A DNA stretch of 14,743 nucleotides, taken from NCBI GenBank assembly GCA_046727955.1, contig JBKPDO010000238.1:1-14743 (forward strand), written 5' to 3'. This document shows positions 5,952 through 13,299 of the stretch, in pieces. The notes beneath the pieces were generated by a model that was given only the letters and a program-made list of their open reading frames with translations, did not search any database and was not told where the DNA came from. The first letter of the stretch is position 1; every line of letters begins with the position of its first letter. The stretch comes from DASVXQ01 sp046727955. GTDB taxonomy: Bacteria > Actinomycetota > CALGFH01. A program made the translations under genes and the position numbers.

Positions 5952-8381
5952 CTAGGTATCCACGATCCGCCCGCGCGGGCCCACGGGTTGGTCTCCAGGG
6001 ACAAACAGCCGGGCGAACGACCACACGATGGCGGCGATGCCGATCGCGGCGAGCCACACGATCAGCGGCGGGGCCTGCAGCGCGAAGAACCGCCGGGCGA
6101 ACGGGACCAGCAGGACCGCGGGGAAGGCCGCCGCCATGGCCCCCACCAGGGCCACCCGCCAGCCGGTGAGCGGCGTGGCGATGATGGACAGCACCGCCAG
6201 CCCCACCCACAGCAGGGTCATCACCGCCGTGGTCCGCTCCTGCACCAGCGACAACCCCGGCTCGCGCCTGGCGAGCTCGTAGGCCAGCAGGGTCGCGACG
6301 CCGGCCAGGATCCCCGCCGGCGCGGCGAACCGCAGGACCCGCGGGACGAACCCCGGCCGAAACCGCTCAGCGTTGGGGGCCAGCGCCAGGAAGAACGAGG
6401 GGATGCCGATCGTCAGCGACGCGACCAGGGTGAGGTGGCGCGGCAGGAACGGGAACACGAACCCGGCGACCCCGGTGGCCAGGGCAAGCACCAGCGCGTA
6501 GGCGGTCTTGGTCAGGTACAGGCTCGAGGTGCGCTCGATGTTGCCGAGCACCCGGCGGCCCTCGGCGACGACGGGGGGGAGCGCGGCGAAGTCCGAGTCG
6601 AGCAGGATCAGCTGGGCGACCGCGCGGGTGGCCTGGCTGCCCGATCCCATGGCCACGCCGATGTCGGCGTCCTTCAGGGCGAGGGCGTCGTTGACGCCGT
6701 CGCCGGTCATGGCCACGGTGTGCCCGTTGGCCTGCAGGGCGGCCACCATCGCCCGCTTCTGCTTTGGTGCGACGCGCCCGAAGACGCTGTGGGCCTCGAC
6801 CACGTCGGCGAGCGAGGCGGGATCGCCCGAGGCGGAGTCGTCGTGGTCGGGCAGTTCGCGCCCATCGACCGGGTCGCTGGCCCCGGGCAGGCCCAGGCGG
6901 CCGGCGATCGCCCCCACCGTGCGGGGGTTATCGCCAGAGATCACCTTCACGGTCACGTCCTGCTCGGCGAAGTAGCGCAGGGTCGCCGCCGCGTCAGGGC
7001 GCAGCCGCTCGCTCAACACCACCAGGCCCGCGGGGGCAAGGTCGGGGGGGAGCTGCTCGTCGGCCAGGGCGCTCGCGCGGGCCAGCAGCACCACGCGTTG
7101 TCCCCCGGCGGCCACGCGGTCGGCGGCGCGCTCGGCGGCCTGGCGGGCGCCGGGGTCGGCGCCCGCCCCCGGGGCCCGCAACAGGACGTCGGGGCCGCCC
7201 AGGACCCACGCCCCCTGCCGCTCGAAGGCCATGGCGCTCCACTTGCGGACCGACGAGAACGCCACCGCGCCGGTGGCGACCCACCCGTCAGGCGGACCGG
7301 GGAAGCGCGCCGCGATGGCGTGCGTGGTGGCGTTCGGCGATGGGTCGTTGGCGGCGATGGCCGCCAGGGCCGCCTGGACGTCGGCGTTGGTGGTGGCGCC
7401 GAGCGGCTGGATGCTGCTGACCTCGACGGTTCCCTGGGTGAGGGTGCCGGTCTTGTCGATGCACAGCACGTCGACCCGGGCCAGGCCCTCCACCGCCGCG
7501 AGCTCCTGGACCAGCACGCGCCCCTGCCCCAGCCGGACCACGGCCGCCGCGAAGGCGATGCTCAGCAACAGCACCAGCCCCTCGGGGACCATCGCCACGG
7601 TCCCGGCCACCGCCCCCGAGACCGCACGGCGCCAGCCTGCTTGGACGTGGAACTGGCTCCAAAACAGCAGGATCCCGGTGGGGACGATGACCCAGGAGAC
7701 GTACTTGAGGATCTGGTTGGTCCCATCACGCAGCTCCGACCTGGTCAGGGTGAACCGGCGGGCCTGCTGCGCCAGGCGCGCCGCGTAGGCCTGGCGGCCC
7801 ACCCGCGTGGCCTGGTAGCGGCCCGAGCCAGCCACCACGAACGAGCCCGACAAGACCTCATCGCCCGGCGCCTTCTCGACGGGGTCCGACTCCCCGGTCA
7901 GCAGCGACTCGTCGACCTGCAGGCCCGCCACGGCCAGCGCCCGCCCGTCGACCACGATCTGGTCGCCGATCGCCGCCGCCACCACGTCGCCCAGCACCAA
8001 CCCGCGCACGGCCACCTCGCGCAGCTGGCCGTCGCGGACGACCTTCGCCCGTGGTGCGGTGAGCACCGCGAGGCGATCCAGCGTCCGCTTGGCCCGCACC
8101 TCCTGCACGATCCCGACGGCCGCGTTGGCCACCAGCACGACGCCAAACAGCGCGTCCTGGAAGGACCCGACCAGCAGGACCAGGGCGACCATCGTGCCGA
8201 GCAGCGCGGTGAACCGGGTGAAGACGTTGGCCCGCACGATCTGCCACACCGTGCGCGTGGGCGCGGCCGGCAGGTCGTTGACCTCGCCACGGGCCACCCG
8301 CTGGGCGACCTCGGCAGCGCTCAGGCCGCGCTCGACGAGGCCGAGGCCCCCGGCCGTCACCGTGGACGACAACTCAGCCAT
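5952..8381 (-). CDS. ctpE: P-type cation-transporting ATPase, CtpE-like
   Basis: 809 residues from ATG 8381. It is an integral membrane pump using ATP through an aspartyl-phosphate. Visible in order: the start GLSAAEVAQRVARGEVND; the first membrane pair with ANVFTRFTALLG; the actuator motif TGES (162-165) in VDESLLTGESDPV; MVPEGL (264-269) in the fourth membrane helix; the phosphorylation motif DKTGTLT with D309; TGDGVND (559-565); and six C-terminal membrane helices. Sequence around SGSFVVAGSGRY and LVQELAAVEGLARVDV closely recalls mycobacterial CtpE, a calcium-linked ATPase important for envelope integrity; the ion here is inferred. No good ribosome binding site precedes 8381; an in-frame ATG at 8444 and GTG at 8456 are possible but would add a low-complexity leader not seen in the family. 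Confidence 0.93.
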   Translation of the reverse strand: MAELSSTVTAGGLGLVERGLSAAEVAQRVARGEVNDLPAAPTRTVWQIVRANVFTRFTALLGTMVALVLLVGSFQDALFGVVLVANAAVGIVQEVRAKRTLDRLAVLTAPRAKVVRDGQLREVAVRGLVLGDVVAAAIGDQIVVDGRALAVAGLQVDESLLTGESDPVEKAPGDEVLSGSFVVAGSGRYQATRVGRQAYAARLAQQARRFTLTRSELRDGTNQILKYVSWVIVPTGILLFWSQFHVQAGWRRAVSGAVAGTVAMVPEGLVLLLSIAFAAAVVRLGQGRVLVQELAAVEGLARVDVLCIDKTGTLTQGTVEVSSIQPLGATTNADVQAALAAIAANDPSPNATTHAIAARFPGPPDGWVATGAVAFSSVRKWSAMAFERQGAWVLGGPDVLLRAPGAGADPGARQAAERAADRVAAGGQRVVLLARASALADEQLPPDLAPAGLVVLSERLRPDAAATLRYFAEQDVTVKVISGDNPRTVGAIAGRLGLPGASDPVDGRELPDHDDSASGDPASLADVVEAHSVFGRVAPKQKRAMVAALQANGHTVAMTGDGVNDALALKDADIGVAMGSGSQATRAVAQLILLDSDFAALPPVVAEGRRVLGNIERTSSLYLTKTAYALVLALATGVAGFVFPFLPRHLTLVASLTIGIPSFFLALAPNAERFRPGFVPRVLRFAAPAGILAGVATLLAYELARREPGLSLVQERTTAVMTLLWVGLAVLSIIATPLTGWRVALVGAMAAAFPAVLLVPFARRFFALQAPPLIVWLAAIGIAAIVWSFARLFVPGDQPVGPRGRIVDT

Positions 8382-8550
8382 GGCGCCGGCAGCGCCCGGC
8401 CATCCCACGGCCGCCCCGGGCGGTCGCGGCAGCAACCGAGCCATGCAGCTCGGCACGTGGCCACCGTCGACAGGGCATCACCGGCAAGCCTACTCCCCAG
8501 GTCGGCCCGCAGGCCCGGCCACGCAGGTCTGACCGAGGAGCAGGTCCAAG
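8382..8550. promoter_or_regulatory. divergent intergenic region between ctpE and the small ORFs
   Basis: This stretch must hold the ctpE promoter (minus) and the promoter or leader for the small plus-strand ORFs. I see no clear -35/-10 pair on either strand. GAGGAG at 8535-8540 may be the ribosome binding site of the ORF starting at 8551. The assignment rests on gene orientation only. Confidence 0.3.
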
Positions 8551-8655
8551 ATGAGCAAACGCCATCCCGGATGGCAGCAGGTGCCGCCGGAAGCGCACGA
8601 ACAGCAGCGGCCGCACGGGCAAGCCCCGATCCCCAAGGAGGGAGACGATGCCTGA
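8551..8655 (+). CDS. small ORF, 34 aa, unknown
   Basis: ATG at 8551 opens 34 codons ending in TGA at 8653-8655. The peptide begins MSKRHPGWQQVPPEAHEQQ and ends APIPKEGDDA; it is hydrophilic, rich in Q, H and P, with no membrane segment. GAGGAG lies 10 bases before the start. Its last bases overlap the next ORF by 8 nucleotides (ATGCCTGA), and the strong ribosome binding site of that next gene lies within its final codons, an arrangement typical of translational coupling. I do not recognise it. It could instead be only a leader peptide or a chance ORF. Confidence 0.4.
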   Translation: MSKRHPGWQQVPPEAHEQQRPHGQAPIPKEGDDA

Positions 8656-8968
8656 GACCAGCGACCATGAGACCAGCGACCATGAGACCAGCGACCATGA
8701 GACCAGCGATCAGGGGCCTGGCCTTGGGAACCGACCGCGTCGCTCGGGTCCCAGCACCGCCAGCCGCGCGCAGTCCCTCAAAGACGCCCATGAAGCCGAC
8801 CATGAGCTCCTCGATGCCCTCGGGATCACGCACCCCCACGCCCCGATTCTTAGCGTCGTGGCGCTGCTGGACCATCTCAGAGCCGAGCACGCCGATGCGT
8901 CCCATCAGAAGCGCCACGACGACCCTGAACAAGCCGGCCGCAGCTTGCCACGGGACAGGCATGCTTAG
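8648..8968 (+). CDS. hypothetical protein, 106 aa, with N-terminal TSDHE repeats
   Basis: ATG at 8648 has an excellent ribosome binding site, AAGGAGGGAG, with close spacing, the main reason for calling it. Residues 3-22 are a pentapeptide repeat (ETSDH three times, then ETSDQ) encoded by a 15-bp tandem repeat. A basic, disordered stretch follows. Residues from about 45 on form a probable helical part (AHEADHELLDALG, then ILSVVALLDHLRAEHADA) that is acidic and rich in histidine, which might bind metal. The stop overlaps the stop of the convergent PAP2-like gene by a few bases. Neighbour to a cation ATPase, so a metal-related role is conceivable, but no function can be assigned. Third-position GC is lower than in neighbouring large genes. 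Confidence 0.5.
   Translation: MPETSDHETSDHETSDHETSDQGPGLGNRPRRSGPSTASRAQSLKDAHEADHELLDALGITHPHAPILSVVALLDHLRAEHADASHQKRHDDPEQAGRSLPRDRHA
8654..8713 (+). repeat. 15-bp minisatellite, three perfect copies and one variant
   Basis: GAGACCAGCGACCAT occurs at 8654-8668, 8669-8683 and 8684-8698. The fourth copy (8699-8713) differs at two bases. Because 15 is a multiple of three, copy-number changes keep the 106-aa ORF in frame, altering only the number of ETSDH units. Confidence 0.95.
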
Positions 8969-10002
8969 TCGTCCAGGCCGCCGGTGGCGGGGGCGGTGAT
9001 GTGGCCGTTGGCCCAGCCGATCAGCGGGTGGAGCTCCCACCAGTTGTGCAGCCCGTCGTGGCGGACGATGCCCCAGGCGGTGATCCGGTCGTCGTCGTGG
9101 GGCGCACCGATGGGCAGCTCCGGGATGATCTCCAGGACCACGAACGCCCCGTCGGGCGCCTTGAGCACGACGTGGACATCGCCGTCGAACTCGCGGTTGA
9201 CGTAGGTGACCTGCCCGTAGACGCGGGTGCGGGTGGGTCGCCAGTGGCCGGTGGCCAGCGTGTCGATGGTGGTCGGCCGGTACAGCCGCGCGTCGGTGGG
9301 CAGGTGGCCGCCGAGCCGGGCGTCGGCCCGGTTGAGCGCGATCCGCAGGCCGTGGTCCTGGACGCGGGCGGCCAGCCAGCCGCCCAGCCCGACCAGCAGG
9401 ACCACCGCGATGACGCCCACCCGCAGCTCCCGCCCCTGCGGGGCCGTCGCCACCACCGGGGTGCGCAGCAGCCGGCCGGCCAGGCGTTGCACGCGGTGGC
9501 GCAGGGGCAGCAGGGCCGCGGTGCACGCCACCCCCACGGCCAGGCCGACGAGCACGTCGACGGGGTAGTTGGCGCCGGTAGCGACCTGCCCGAGGCCGAC
9601 CAGCAGCGCGGCCGCGGCCGCGACCAGCCCCAAGCGGCGGCTTGCCAGCAGCAGGCCACCCGCCAGCGCCGCGGCGATCGCGGCCTCAACCGAGAAGAAC
9701 GAGCTGTCGCCACGGCGGGCGCCGATGGCGTGCACGGCCGGGAGCGCCCAGTAGGGGCGGGGCCGGAAGTACAGGTGGTCGACGAGCTGGTGCAGGCCGA
9801 ACGAGGCCAGCGCGCCAACGGCGGCCAGCGCCAGCAGGCTCACGGTCTGTGGCTCACGGCGGCGGACGGCACCAACGGCCAGCCACAGCAGGGCCAGGAG
9901 CGGCACGGCCAGCAGCCAGGTGGCCGCCACCAGGGCGAGCAGCCGGCCGGGCTGGTGCTGGGCGATGCGGTTTGCGAACTCGGCGATCGACTGGTCGGCC
10001 AT
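8965..10002 (-). CDS. PAP2-like membrane protein lacking catalytic residues, fused to a C-terminal OB-like domain
   Basis: 345 residues. Residues 20-165 form a membrane domain laid out like PAP2/BcrC phosphatases: FRPRP (79-83) at the first motif, DSSFFSVEAA (99-108) where FPSGH or FPSDH should be, and GQVATGANYPVDVLVG where SRxxxGxHYPxDVxxG should be. The expected catalytic His, Arg and His are replaced by E106, Q139 and N145; only the RP pair and D149 remain. One more membrane helix lies at about 195-213. The C-terminal part (255-335) is polar and beta-rich (RVYGQVTYVNREFDGDVHVVL, FVVLEIIPELP, DRITAWGIVRHD, WWELHPLIGW), like a small OB-fold, probably extracytoplasmic. It starts 12 bases after the DedA-PAP2 stop, so the two form an operon. 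Enzyme activity is unlikely; a lipid-binding or partner role is inference. Confidence 0.8.
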   Translation of the reverse strand: MADQSIAEFANRIAQHQPGRLLALVAATWLLAVPLLALLWLAVGAVRRREPQTVSLLALAAVGALASFGLHQLVDHLYFRPRPYWALPAVHAIGARRGDSSFFSVEAAIAAALAGGLLLASRRLGLVAAAAALLVGLGQVATGANYPVDVLVGLAVGVACTAALLPLRHRVQRLAGRLLRTPVVATAPQGRELRVGVIAVVLLVGLGGWLAARVQDHGLRIALNRADARLGGHLPTDARLYRPTTIDTLATGHWRPTRTRVYGQVTYVNREFDGDVHVVLKAPDGAFVVLEIIPELPIGAPHDDDRITAWGIVRHDGLHNWWELHPLIGWANGHITAPATGGLDD

Positions 10003-10014
10003 GGGATTGGGATC

Positions 10015-11595
10015 CTACCGGGCTCCCCGGCGGTGGGGTACTGGCCGCGCCGGCTCCACCAACGCATTGTCCTCCGCGGAGATCTCCGGTTCCCTTGGTG
10101 GGGGGCGGTCGGGTGGAGTCGGCTGGGCGTCGCCGCGTGCCGCGTGCAGGGCGTCCACGGTGCGGGTGGCGGCGAGCAGGACAAACAGCCAGGTCGCCCC
10201 GAGGGTGAGCGCGCCGAGCACGTCGGTGAGCCAGTGCGCGCCCAGGTACAGCCGCGACAGGCCGATCAGGCCGGCCAGCAGCGCCGCAACGGTCCACACG
10301 CTGACCTTGCGGCCCCAGCGGGGGGTGGTGGCCAGCAGCGCGGCGAGCATGCCGTAGACGGCGGCGGCCTTGGTGGTGTGCCCGGACGGGAAGGCGTAGC
10401 CGGTCCAGTGGCCGATCGCCTGGGCGGCCGGCGGCCGTGCCCGGTGGGTGAGGTCCTTGACGGTCTCCGACAGCACCCACGCGCCCAGGTAGGCGCCGGC
10501 CAATGACCACAGCGGCCGCCAGGTACGCCGGCGCCACCACCAGGCCAGCCCGATCAGCAGGAGCAGGCCGATGAGCACGGCGGCGTTGCCGAGGTTGGTG
10601 ACGCCGCGCATGACCGTGGTGAGCCAGGCCTCCCGGTGGGCCAGGAAGAAGCGCTGCACGGGGGCGTCCAGCAGGGCGCCCCCCTCATTGCCGGCGAGGA
10701 CGTCTTGGAGCACCGCGCCGAACGCCCACCCGGCCGCGACCAGCGCGGCCGCGGTGAGGGTCAGCGTCAGGCCCACGGCGCCCTGGGGCTGCAGCCGGCG
10801 GGCGAGGAAGGCCAGCTGGCGCTGGTAGCGGCCACGCAGCCGCACCACCCAGGGGCGGTCGAGCAGCCGGTCGGCCAGCGCGCGGACACGGTCGGGGTGG
10901 CCGGCGATCCAGCGGGCGGCCAGCACGACGGCGCCCACGACCACGAGCACGACCAGCAGCAGCAGGCTGGCCCGCCCCGCGGTGCGCTCGACCCGGCGCC
11001 AGCCGCTCCCGGCCGCATAGCCGAGCAGCACGAACCCGCTCGCCCAGACCGCGCCGCCCAGGGCGTTGTAGGCCGCGAAGGTGCGGTAGCGCAGGCGGGC
11101 CATGCCCGCAAGGCCGGGGATGAGCGCCCGCAGCGCGGCGGTGAAGCGGCCAAGGAACACCGCCGGGCCGCCGCGGGTGGCCAGGAACCGTTCGGCCCGG
11201 TCCAGGTGCTCGTGGCTGACCAGCCGGCCGAGCGAGCTGTGCAGGATCGCCCGGCCCCAGCGCCGCCCGACCAGGTAGCCGACGGTGTCCCCCACGACCG
11301 CGCCACAGATGGCGGCGGCCACGACGGCGGGCAGGCTGACGCGGTGCTGGAAGGCGAGCACCCCGCCCAGCAGCACCGCGATCTCGCCGGGCACCACCAC
11401 GCCGACGAACACCGACGCCTCCAGCGCGGGCAGCAGGAACACCACCGCCAGCGCGGCCCAGCCGTGCAGCGCCAGGATCCGGTCGGCCAGCTGCCCCGTG
11501 GCAAATCCCCTCGAATCGACATCGGTGTATCGGTCGGCGGTCGCGCATCGGTACGCGCTCGCACGCGGCGGCGTCTCGATCCGACAGCGTAACAC
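10015..11595 (-). CDS. DedA-PAP2 fusion, putative undecaprenyl-phosphate flippase/undecaprenyl-pyrophosphatase
   Basis: 526 residues as drawn. Residues 45-195 are a DedA (SNARE-associated) domain with E59 and E71 (LLPALEAS, VVPGE), D103 in GDTVGYLVGRRWG, and R150, R156 and P160 in FLGRFTAALRALIPGLAG. After a membrane helix (210-230) comes a PAP2 domain with a complete active site: K380 and RP in KDLTHRARP, PSGH (403-406), R448, H454 and D458 in SRLYLGAHWLTD. DedA proteins are established C55-P flippases, and PAP2 enzymes dephosphorylate C55-PP, so one chain could recycle the lipid carrier of wall synthesis. The tail is disordered and proline-rich. The start is doubtful: the only usual start in frame is GTG 11595, within the promoter dyad, while the homology begins near a CTG at 11490. 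Confidence 0.88.
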   Translation of the reverse strand: MLRCRIETPPRASAYRCATADRYTDVDSRGFATGQLADRILALHGWAALAVVFLLPALEASVFVGVVVPGEIAVLLGGVLAFQHRVSLPAVVAAAICGAVVGDTVGYLVGRRWGRAILHSSLGRLVSHEHLDRAERFLATRGGPAVFLGRFTAALRALIPGLAGMARLRYRTFAAYNALGGAVWASGFVLLGYAAGSGWRRVERTAGRASLLLLVVLVVVGAVVLAARWIAGHPDRVRALADRLLDRPWVVRLRGRYQRQLAFLARRLQPQGAVGLTLTLTAAALVAAGWAFGAVLQDVLAGNEGGALLDAPVQRFFLAHREAWLTTVMRGVTNLGNAAVLIGLLLLIGLAWWWRRRTWRPLWSLAGAYLGAWVLSETVKDLTHRARPPAAQAIGHWTGYAFPSGHTTKAAAVYGMLAALLATTPRWGRKVSVWTVAALLAGLIGLSRLYLGAHWLTDVLGALTLGATWLFVLLAATRTVDALHAARGDAQPTPPDRPPPREPEISAEDNALVEPARPVPHRRGAR

Positions 11596-11607
11596 CTGCT
11601 ACAGTCC
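11589..11607. promoter_or_regulatory. promoter with GTAAC-N4-GCTAC dyad before the ChrB-N gene
   Basis: GTAAC (11589-11593) and GCTAC (11598-11602) form a dyad (GTARC-N4-GYTAC), and TACAGT (11600-11605) fits a -10 box for plus-strand transcription. A start 7-9 bases later would fall at or just before GTG 11614, giving a leaderless mRNA. The sequence GTAACA-N3-GCTACARTCC recurs at 13685-13703. Lying between divergent genes, the dyad may also affect the DedA-PAP2 gene. Confidence 0.55.
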
Positions 11608-11613
11608 CAGCTC

Positions 11614-12195
11614 GTGACCATGACAGGCAGCGACCACGCCCCAGACCAGCGCCAGGACCGGCTGCTGCGGTGGACGGTGCTGGTGGTGCGGCTGCCGGCC
11701 GAGCCGTCCCGCCACCGCGTCGCGGTGTGGCGGGAGCTGCGCCGGGTCGGCGCCCTGTCGCTCGGCCAAGGCGTGTGGGCCATCCCGGCCACGCCCGCCT
11801 TCAACGCCGGGCTGGAGCGGGCGGTCACCCTCGCCGAGCGCGGCGACGGCGAGGTCGTGCTGCTGGACGCGGTCGGCCGCGACGAGGCCAGCAGCGCCCG
11901 CCTGGAGGGGCTGTTCACCGCCGCCCGCCAGGCCGAGTGGGCCGAGTTTGTGGCCGATTGCGGCAAGTACGAGGCCGAGCTCGACAAGGAGATCCGCACC
12001 GCCAAGTTCACCCTGGCCGAGCTGGACGAGGAGGAGCAGAGCCTGGACCGGCTGCGCCGCTGGTACCGGGACATCAAGGTCCGCGACCTGTTCGGCGCCC
12101 CCGCCGCCGTCGAGGCCGAGCAGCGCCTCAAGCACTGCGCCGAGCGGCTGGAGGACTACGCCGACCGCGTCTACCAGGCCGTCCACCAACCCTGA
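11614..12195 (+). CDS. ChrB N-terminal domain-containing protein
   Basis: 193 residues. The N-terminal half (RWTVLVVRLPAEPSRHRVAV, then WRELRRVGALSLGQGVWAIP) and the helical remainder ending KHCAERLEDYADRVYQ fit the ChrB N-terminal domain. ChrB proteins of chromate resistance operons usually carry a second, C-terminal domain, which is absent here, and no chrA chromate transporter is visible in this window. ChrB has been reported as a chromate-responsive regulator, so this stand-alone domain may be a regulator too, possibly of the dyad found before it and before the 63-aa gene. It starts at GTG 11614 (leaderless reading) or ATG 11620; no ribosome binding site precedes either. Domain call is firm; role is inference. 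Confidence 0.8.
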   Translation: MTMTGSDHAPDQRQDRLLRWTVLVVRLPAEPSRHRVAVWRELRRVGALSLGQGVWAIPATPAFNAGLERAVTLAERGDGEVVLLDAVGRDEASSARLEGLFTAARQAEWAEFVADCGKYEAELDKEIRTAKFTLAELDEEEQSLDRLRRWYRDIKVRDLFGAPAAVEAEQRLKHCAERLEDYADRVYQAVHQP

Positions 12196-12202
12196 CCCGC
12201 CC

Positions 12203-12224
12203 TGACCCGCCACCGGCGGGGTCA
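12203..12224 (+). terminator. stem-loop between the ChrB-N gene and uppP
   Basis: TGACCCGCC (12203-12211) pairs with GGCGGGGTCA (12215-12224) across a three-base loop, with one bulged G. Just before it, CCTGACCCGC is duplicated in tandem (12191-12210), starting within the ChrB-N stop region. No T-run follows, and the uppP ribosome binding site AAGGAG (12231-12236) is only a few bases on, so the hairpin may act as an attenuator or translation control more than a full stop. Confidence 0.45.
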
Positions 12225-12247
12225 CCGACCAAGGAGCGTCGTCGCTG

Positions 12248-13246
12248 GTGCTCAGCTACCTGCAAGCCATCGTGATCGGCCTGCTGCAAGGCGTCACTGA
12301 GCTGTTTCCCGTCTCCAGCCTGGGCCATTCGGTGCTGGTCCCAGCCTGGCTTGGCTGGCACGGTGTCGTCGGCCAGCAGTCCGCCGCCGAGTCCCCCTAC
12401 CTGGCGTTCCTGGTCGGGCTGCACGTGGCCACCGCGCTGGCGCTGGGGGTGTTCTTCCGCGCCGAGTGGGCCCGCATCGTCGCGGGGTTGTGGCGCTCCC
12501 TGCGCCGCCGGCGGATCCAGACCCCCGATGAGCGGCTTGGCTGGCTGCTGGTGGTCGCCACGATCCCGGCGGGGCTGGTTGGCGTCGCCTTCGAGCATGC
12601 GCTGCGCACCCTGTTCGCCAAGCCGCTGGCCGCGGCGGTCTTCCTCACCTGCAACGGGGTGATCCTGTTGGCCGGGGAGCGGCTGCGCCGGCGGGTGACC
12701 ACTCGCCAGGAGCTGGCTGTCCGACTGGATCCCGCACGGCTCCACGCCACCGTCGGCCTGGTCGAGCAGGGCGCTGCCGGGCAGGCCGCTGGGCAGCGGC
12801 GGCGGGCTGGGCGGGCACGTCCGACCCTAGCGCGGCCCGCCACTCCGGCAGCGGCAGCCAATGCGCGGCTGGCCAGCTTGGCGGTCGGGGACGCGGTGCT
12901 GATCGGCTCGGCGCAGATCCTGGCGTTCTTCGCCGGCATCAGCCGCTCCGGGGTGACCATGGTCGCCGGGCTGGCGCGCGGCCTGGACCACCAGGACGCC
13001 GCCCGGTTCGCGTTCCTGCTGGCCACCCCGATCATCCTGGCCGCCGGCGTGTACAAGCTGCCTGACCTGCTCGGCCCGCTGGGCAACGGCATCCGCGGGC
13101 AGGTCGTGGTCGGCAGCCTGGTCGCCGGGGTGGCCGCCTGGCTGTCGGTGCGCTTTCTGACCCGCTGGTTCACCACCCGCACGCTCACCCCGTTCGCGAT
13201 CTACTGCCTGCTCGCCGGGGTGATCTGCGTCATCCGGTTCGCGTGA
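12248..13246 (+). CDS. uppP: undecaprenyl-diphosphatase UppP (BacA family)
   Basis: 332 residues, longer than the usual 260-280. It is a polytopic membrane enzyme that converts undecaprenyl pyrophosphate to the monophosphate for cell wall lipid carrier recycling; loss or gain affects bacitracin sensitivity. The first signature, QGVTELFPVSSLGH (14-27), has the active-site glutamate and histidine. The second, FAGISRSGVT (228-237), keeps SRS but has A in place of the usual P of PGxSRS. The extra length is a hydrophilic, Ala/Arg-rich insert at about 150-210, between membrane segments. GTG 12248 is chosen because the homology starts at once (LSYLQAIVIGLLQG) and AAGGAG lies 11 bases upstream. Probably co-transcribed with the ChrB-N gene through a hairpin. 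Confidence 0.94.
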   Translation: MLSYLQAIVIGLLQGVTELFPVSSLGHSVLVPAWLGWHGVVGQQSAAESPYLAFLVGLHVATALALGVFFRAEWARIVAGLWRSLRRRRIQTPDERLGWLLVVATIPAGLVGVAFEHALRTLFAKPLAAAVFLTCNGVILLAGERLRRRVTTRQELAVRLDPARLHATVGLVEQGAAGQAAGQRRRAGRARPTLARPATPAAAANARLASLAVGDAVLIGSAQILAFFAGISRSGVTMVAGLARGLDHQDAARFAFLLATPIILAAGVYKLPDLLGPLGNGIRGQVVVGSLVAGVAAWLSVRFLTRWFTTRTLTPFAIYCLLAGVICVIRFA

Positions 13247-13299
13247 CCGGCGGCCTGCGGATGCGCGAGGCCGCGTGGTGGGCTGGGAGGCGCTAAAGG

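Noticed and set aside
8654..8713. Repeats resembling a CRISPR array
   Set aside because: The units are 15 bp, adjacent, with no spacers, and lie in an open frame.
8646..8968. Minus-strand frame with repeated MVAGL over the same minisatellite
   Set aside because: It has no start signal of its own and continues from the shadow of the PAP2-like gene; the plus strand has a strong ribosome binding site.
5988..8999. A 1003-codon open frame on the plus strand
   Set aside because: It is the antisense shadow of the ATPase gene; its translation is Gly/Arg/Gln/His-rich low complexity without any domain, while the minus strand shows every P-ATPase motif.
8357..9526. A 389-codon minus-strand frame spanning the PAP2-like gene and the small ORFs
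   Set aside because: Its first half is a frame-shifted reading of the PAP2-like gene and the remainder lacks recognisable domains.
13251..13273. CGGCCT...AGGCCG stem downstream of uppP as a terminator
   Set aside because: Only six pairs, an 11-base loop and no T-run.
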